Shown: positions 42,908 to 45,851 of the stretch, in pieces | How positions within the stretch are numbered: the stretch's first letter is position 1 | Layout of the letters: every line of letters starts with the position of its first letter | Assembly: GCA_903820035.1 (NCBI GenBank) | Contig: CAIJFT010000356.1 | Span: 1 to 45,851 of the forward strand | DNA: 45,851 nucleotides | Direction: 5' to 3' | Source: an uncultured Opitutia bacterium | Lineage (GTDB): Bacteria; Verrucomicrobiota; Verrucomicrobiia; Opitutales; Opitutaceae | Translations under genes and position numbers: made by a program | The notes under the pieces: model-generated | Database searches by the model: none | Told to the model about the DNA's origin: nothing | What the model saw: the letters and a program-made list of their open reading frames with translations, nothing else

Positions 42908-45157
42908 TCAAAACCGGCTCGTGACCGTAACCGACGTCGTGCGCGGGGCGCCGCGGGCCTGGAAGCCTTCCCAATACTGGATGTCGCGCAGATTCTGCAC
43001 GCGCAGGCCGAGGGTCAGCTTTTGCCCGAGGAATGAGACCCGGTAGCTTGCGCTGACATCATGCCGCGTAAAACCGGGCACCGTCGGGCGACGGCTGTCG
43101 CGGAAGACGACACCGTGGTTCAGCGACAGGCCGCCGAGAAACGATTTCGGAAACTCGTACTTGTGGAAGAAACTCCACGACTCGCGTCCCGGGCCTTGGG
43201 ATACGGGGCCGCCCACCGAGGCGGGGTTGGCCTTGTTCGCCGTCACGAACGCGTGAAGGTTCGTGTACGTGAATGACACTTGGTAACCCGGGGCGACTTT
43301 GATGACGGCGTCGGTTTCCCAACCGCGCGAGCGGGCCGAGACGTCCTGCGTGCTGCGCGCACCGGTGACCACCAGCGGATCCAGCCCGGCCGCGGTGATT
43401 TCCGAGGTCGAGACTTGGCGGGTGCCGTTGATCTGATCGACCTGAAACGCGGCGGCGTTGAGGCTGATCCGGTTCCGCCAGAGGGAGGTCTTGATGCCGA
43501 GGTCGTAACCCTTGCCCTCGACCTGCTTGTCGAGGGGCTTGCCGAACATGTCGATCGCGCTCACCGGCACGCCGGCGAACGAACGGCTCCAGGAAGAGTA
43601 CACCGACAGCTGGTCGTGCACCCGCACCACCCCGCCGACGGTCGGCGAGTTGGCATCTTCGGTCACCTTCTGGAAGCGGCCGAGCGCGTCGGTGGCGATC
43701 GGGTTGGCGTTGATGATCGAACCCTCGTCGTGCCGCACGCCGGCCATGAGGTGGGCGCGATTTTCAAAGAAGCCGAAGACATTCGTGAACGACGCGGCGC
43801 GCCGGCGGGCGTGGGCGTGGAGGCGGCTGTTCGGCTGGGTGTAACGGCGCGGGTCGAGCATCTCATCCCAGGCCGGTTGCACGGCGGCGCCGAAGACGTA
43901 GGCGGTGAGGGCGGGCGTGTTGTCGCGGATGCGAATGTCGTTCGTATCGATATACTCGGCCCCGAGGATCGCCTGGTGCGAGATGCCGAAGTACTTGAAC
44001 TTGCCGACGAGGTCGCCCTGGGCGGTGTAGGTGTCGACCGTCTCGTCGTCATTCGTCGAGGAAAGGGCGTCGGTGCTCGGGACGGTCAGGCCGTTGACCA
44101 CCCGCGTGCTGATCTGCGTGCCGCTGAGGCGGCGGTCGAGGCGGTGCATGCGGCCGTAGTTTCCGCTGAGCCGCAGGGAGAGCGTCTGGTTGAAGCGGTG
44201 CTCGACTTGGTTGCCGACGCGGAAGATGTGCTCGATGCGGCGGTTGTTGGGCCCGAGCGGATTGAAGCCCCAGGGAATGTACACGCCATTGAGCGTGAGG
44301 CCGTTGATGTCGCCGTTGCCGTGCCAGGTGAGGGCATTGAGCGGCGAGGACGACGCCACGGTGCTGCGCGGCGACGGCGGGTTGGCGATGTAGTCGAAGT
44401 ACTCGACGTTCGCGTTGTAGCGCGTGCGTTCCGTCAACTTGTAAGAAAGGGCGCCGTAATAAACGGAGCGGTTGGAGAACGCGAAGTCCTGCCAGCCATC
44501 GCCGGCCTGCCGCACCCAAACAAAGCGCGTGGCAAGGCGGGAGTTCACGGGGATTGAGGCGTCGATCTCACCGCGGCGCATACCCCAGGAATCACCGCGC
44601 ACGGAGACGGTCGTCTCACGGCGGGGCCGCGGGGTCTTGGAGATGGAGTTGACCATGCCGCCCGGCTCGGCGACGCCGGCGAGGAGGGAGCTCGGGCCCT
44701 TCAGGACTTCGACGCGGTCGACCGTGGCGGCATCGTACAGCATGCCGGCGAACGGCTCACGGTAGCCGTTACGGTAGAGTTTATTTTGGCGGAAGCCGCG
44801 CACCTGATAGGTGTTGTTGTCGTTGGTCTGGTCCTGACCACCGATGTTGGTGATGCCGCTCATGTAGTCGGTCGCGTCGGTGAGCGTCAGCGCCCCGATA
44901 TCGATGAGAAACTCGCTCGTGAGCACTTGGATCGAGCGCGGCAGGTCCCGCAGGCTCATGTTGGTGCGCGTGCCGGAGAGGGCGTTGGTCGCGGCCCAAC
45001 CGGTATCGTCGGCACCGCTGACGTTGAACTCGGGGAGCGCGATGATCTCGCCGCTCGCAACCGGCTTGGCGGCAGGTTCCGCCGCGCGGGCCAAAACAAC
45101 GGCGGCGACGGCCGCGAGGCCGGCACCGAACCGCAACAAGGGGTTTGGGTTTTTCAT
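42908..45157 (-). CDS. TonB-dependent outer-membrane receptor
   Basis: This is a 749-residue protein. ATG 45157 gives a signal peptide (KNPNPLLRFGAGLAAVAAVVLARA|AE). ALPEFNVSGADDTGWAATNALSGTRTNMSLRDLPRSIQVLT is the TonB-box/plug start, followed by plug motifs (VRGFRQNKLYRNGYREP, DRVEVLKGPSSLLAGVAEPGGMVN) and a 22-strand-type barrel. It ends RTTSVTVTSRF, with the terminal Phe of outer-membrane proteins. The receptor imports a large ligand using TonB energy. Databases often label such proteins 'siderophore receptor', but the divergent LacI gene argues for a sugar or oligosaccharide ligand. No STN domain is visible, so signalling to an anti-sigma factor is not expected. Confidence 0.88.
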   Translation of the reverse strand: MKNPNPLLRFGAGLAAVAAVVLARAAEPAAKPVASGEIIALPEFNVSGADDTGWAATNALSGTRTNMSLRDLPRSIQVLTSEFLIDIGALTLTDATDYMSGITNIGGQDQTNDNNTYQVRGFRQNKLYRNGYREPFAGMLYDAATVDRVEVLKGPSSLLAGVAEPGGMVNSISKTPRPRRETTVSVRGDSWGMRRGEIDASIPVNSRLATRFVWVRQAGDGWQDFAFSNRSVYYGALSYKLTERTRYNANVEYFDYIANPPSPRSTVASSSPLNALTWHGNGDINGLTLNGVYIPWGFNPLGPNNRRIEHIFRVGNQVEHRFNQTLSLRLSGNYGRMHRLDRRLSGTQISTRVVNGLTVPSTDALSSTNDDETVDTYTAQGDLVGKFKYFGISHQAILGAEYIDTNDIRIRDNTPALTAYVFGAAVQPAWDEMLDPRRYTQPNSRLHAHARRRAASFTNVFGFFENRAHLMAGVRHDEGSIINANPIATDALGRFQKVTEDANSPTVGGVVRVHDQLSVYSSWSRSFAGVPVSAIDMFGKPLDKQVEGKGYDLGIKTSLWRNRISLNAAAFQVDQINGTRQVSTSEITAAGLDPLVVTGARSTQDVSARSRGWETDAVIKVAPGYQVSFTYTNLHAFVTANKANPASVGGPVSQGPGRESWSFFHKYEFPKSFLGGLSLNHGVVFRDSRRPTVPGFTRHDVSASYRVSFLGQKLTLGLRVQNLRDIQYWEGFQARGAPRTTSVTVTSRF

Positions 45158-45273
45158 GGTGTGGGAGGGTGATGAAACCGCCCCCGCCGCCGGAAACACA
45201 ACCGCCGCTTCATGCACACCGTTGCACAAATGGGTTTGCCTGACTCCCGCCGGCCCGCACCGTTTTGGGGTCC
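45158..45273. promoter_or_regulatory. Divergent control region between receptor and LacI genes
   Basis: This 116-bp space contains TGCACA at 45213-45218 and again at 45223-45228, exactly 10 bp apart (one helix turn). The second copy is part of TTGCAC, a possible -35. A matching -10 is not clear. The direct repeat is a candidate regulator site, but LacI operators are usually palindromes. Confidence 0.3.
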
Positions 45274-45851
45274 ATGCCCCCCGCCCCGATCACCATGGCC
45301 GATGTCGCCCGCCGCGCCGGGGTCCACGCCGCGACGGTGTCCCGCGCCCTGCGCGATGATCCGCGCATCACGCCGGCCCAACGGAAAAAAGTCCGGCGGG
45401 TGGCGGAGGAGCTCGGCTACCGGACGAATCCGCTTGTGGCCGCCCTGATGAGCGCGCGGCGGGCCGGTCTGCCGCCGGCCTACAAGGCGACCTTCGCCTG
45501 CCTCACCCGCTATCCCGCGGAGCAGGCGGCGAAATTCCACCGCGACTACGGCGAACTGCTCGCCGGCGCCCGCGCCCGGGCTCTCGCCCAGGGCTATCGC
45601 GTCGAAGAGTTCAACACCCACGCGCCCGACCTCTCCGCCCGCCGCCTCACCGAGATATTACTCAGTCGCAACATCCACGGCCTGATCATCGCCCCGTTGT
45701 ATTCGGTCCGGGAGACACTGGAGCTCGACTGGACGCAGTTCGGTGCCGTCGGCATCGGTTACTCGCTCAAGGGCGTCACCATCAACCGCGTCGGCCACGA
45801 CCACTTCAACGGCTACCAACTCGCCGTCCGCCACGCGCGTGCCGCCGGCCG
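45274..45851 (+). CDS. LacI-family transcriptional regulator, truncated by the window end
   Basis: ATG 45274 opens a frame of 192 codons with no stop before the window ends. The N-terminal helix-turn-helix is standard: TMADVARRAGVHAATVSRALRDDP (about 7-30), then the hinge region ELGYRTNPLVAALMSARR. The effector domain begins at about residue 65 (TFACLTRYPAEQ ... IHGLIIAPLY). LacI regulators bind sugars and repress or activate linked transport and catabolic genes. Divergence from the TonB receptor gene by 116 bp suggests that it controls that gene. Confidence 0.88.
   Translation, partial: MPPAPITMADVARRAGVHAATVSRALRDDPRITPAQRKKVRRVAEELGYRTNPLVAALMSARRAGLPPAYKATFACLTRYPAEQAAKFHRDYGELLAGARARALAQGYRVEEFNTHAPDLSARRLTEILLSRNIHGLIIAPLYSVRETLELDWTQFGAVGIGYSLKGVTINRVGHDHFNGYQLAVRHARAAG

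Noticed and set aside
42908-45157. Siderophore receptor
   Set aside because: Sequence alone does not show iron-ligand specificity, no iron-uptake genes are adjacent, and the LacI neighbour suggests a sugar ligand.

Overview
The window is a GC-rich chromosomal segment (most third codon positions are G or C) that looks like a Verrucomicrobium of the family Opitutaceae, or a close relative. This is judged from gene content only. It carries the Planctomycetes/Verrucomicrobia couples DUF1592-DUF1552 and DUF1549/DUF1553-DUF1501, several Tat- or Sec-exported sugar-processing proteins, a GxGYxYP protein, and a TonB-dependent receptor beside a LacI regulator. Shine-Dalgarno sites are weak at most starts. 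No rRNA, tRNA, CRISPR array, transposase or phage gene was seen.

Left part (1-15.6 kb): the tail of a fumarylacetoacetate-hydrolase family gene, a Tat-exported TIM-barrel sugar isomerase-like protein, and a large fusion of a serine beta-lactamase-fold domain with an exo-N-acetylmuramidase (NamZ/DUF1343) domain. Two minus-strand genes follow: a mutarotase-like protein and a secreted beta-helix protein. Then come a periplasmic dienelactone hydrolase, two paralogous secreted alpha/beta hydrolases flanking an NHL-repeat propeller, and a PQQ dehydrogenase with a haem-c domain set inside its propeller.

Middle (15.8-31.1 kb): the DUF1592 cytochrome/DUF1552 pair, a small membrane protein, two RNA 2'-O-methyltransferases (a TrmH/SpoU protein and an RlmM-like protein), and a GxGYxYP gene with a small secreted partner. 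After these comes a regulated catabolic locus: SDR, dipeptide epimerase and AraC on the minus strand, diverging from a fucose-isomerase-like gene and a YqhD aldehyde reductase.

Right part (31.4-45.9 kb): a minus-strand run encodes malonyl-CoA synthetase MatB, the malonate carrier MadL-MadM, an SGNH esterase, an agarase-like hydrolase and a BNR-4 propeller protein. Beyond it lie the DUF1549/DUF1553 cytochrome with its DUF1501 partner, a TonB-dependent receptor, and a divergent, truncated LacI gene.

Two classes of repeats run through the intergenic spaces. One is a set of GTAG/GTCG-headed palindromic elements in inverted pairs (REP/REPIN type, 69-126 bp). The other is a hairpin whose stem carries a conserved CCCGAT(G) core and which sits 3' of genes. 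Together they are the most unusual signal here. The matB-madL-madM-SGNH run and the NamZ fusion are the most interesting protein-level observations.
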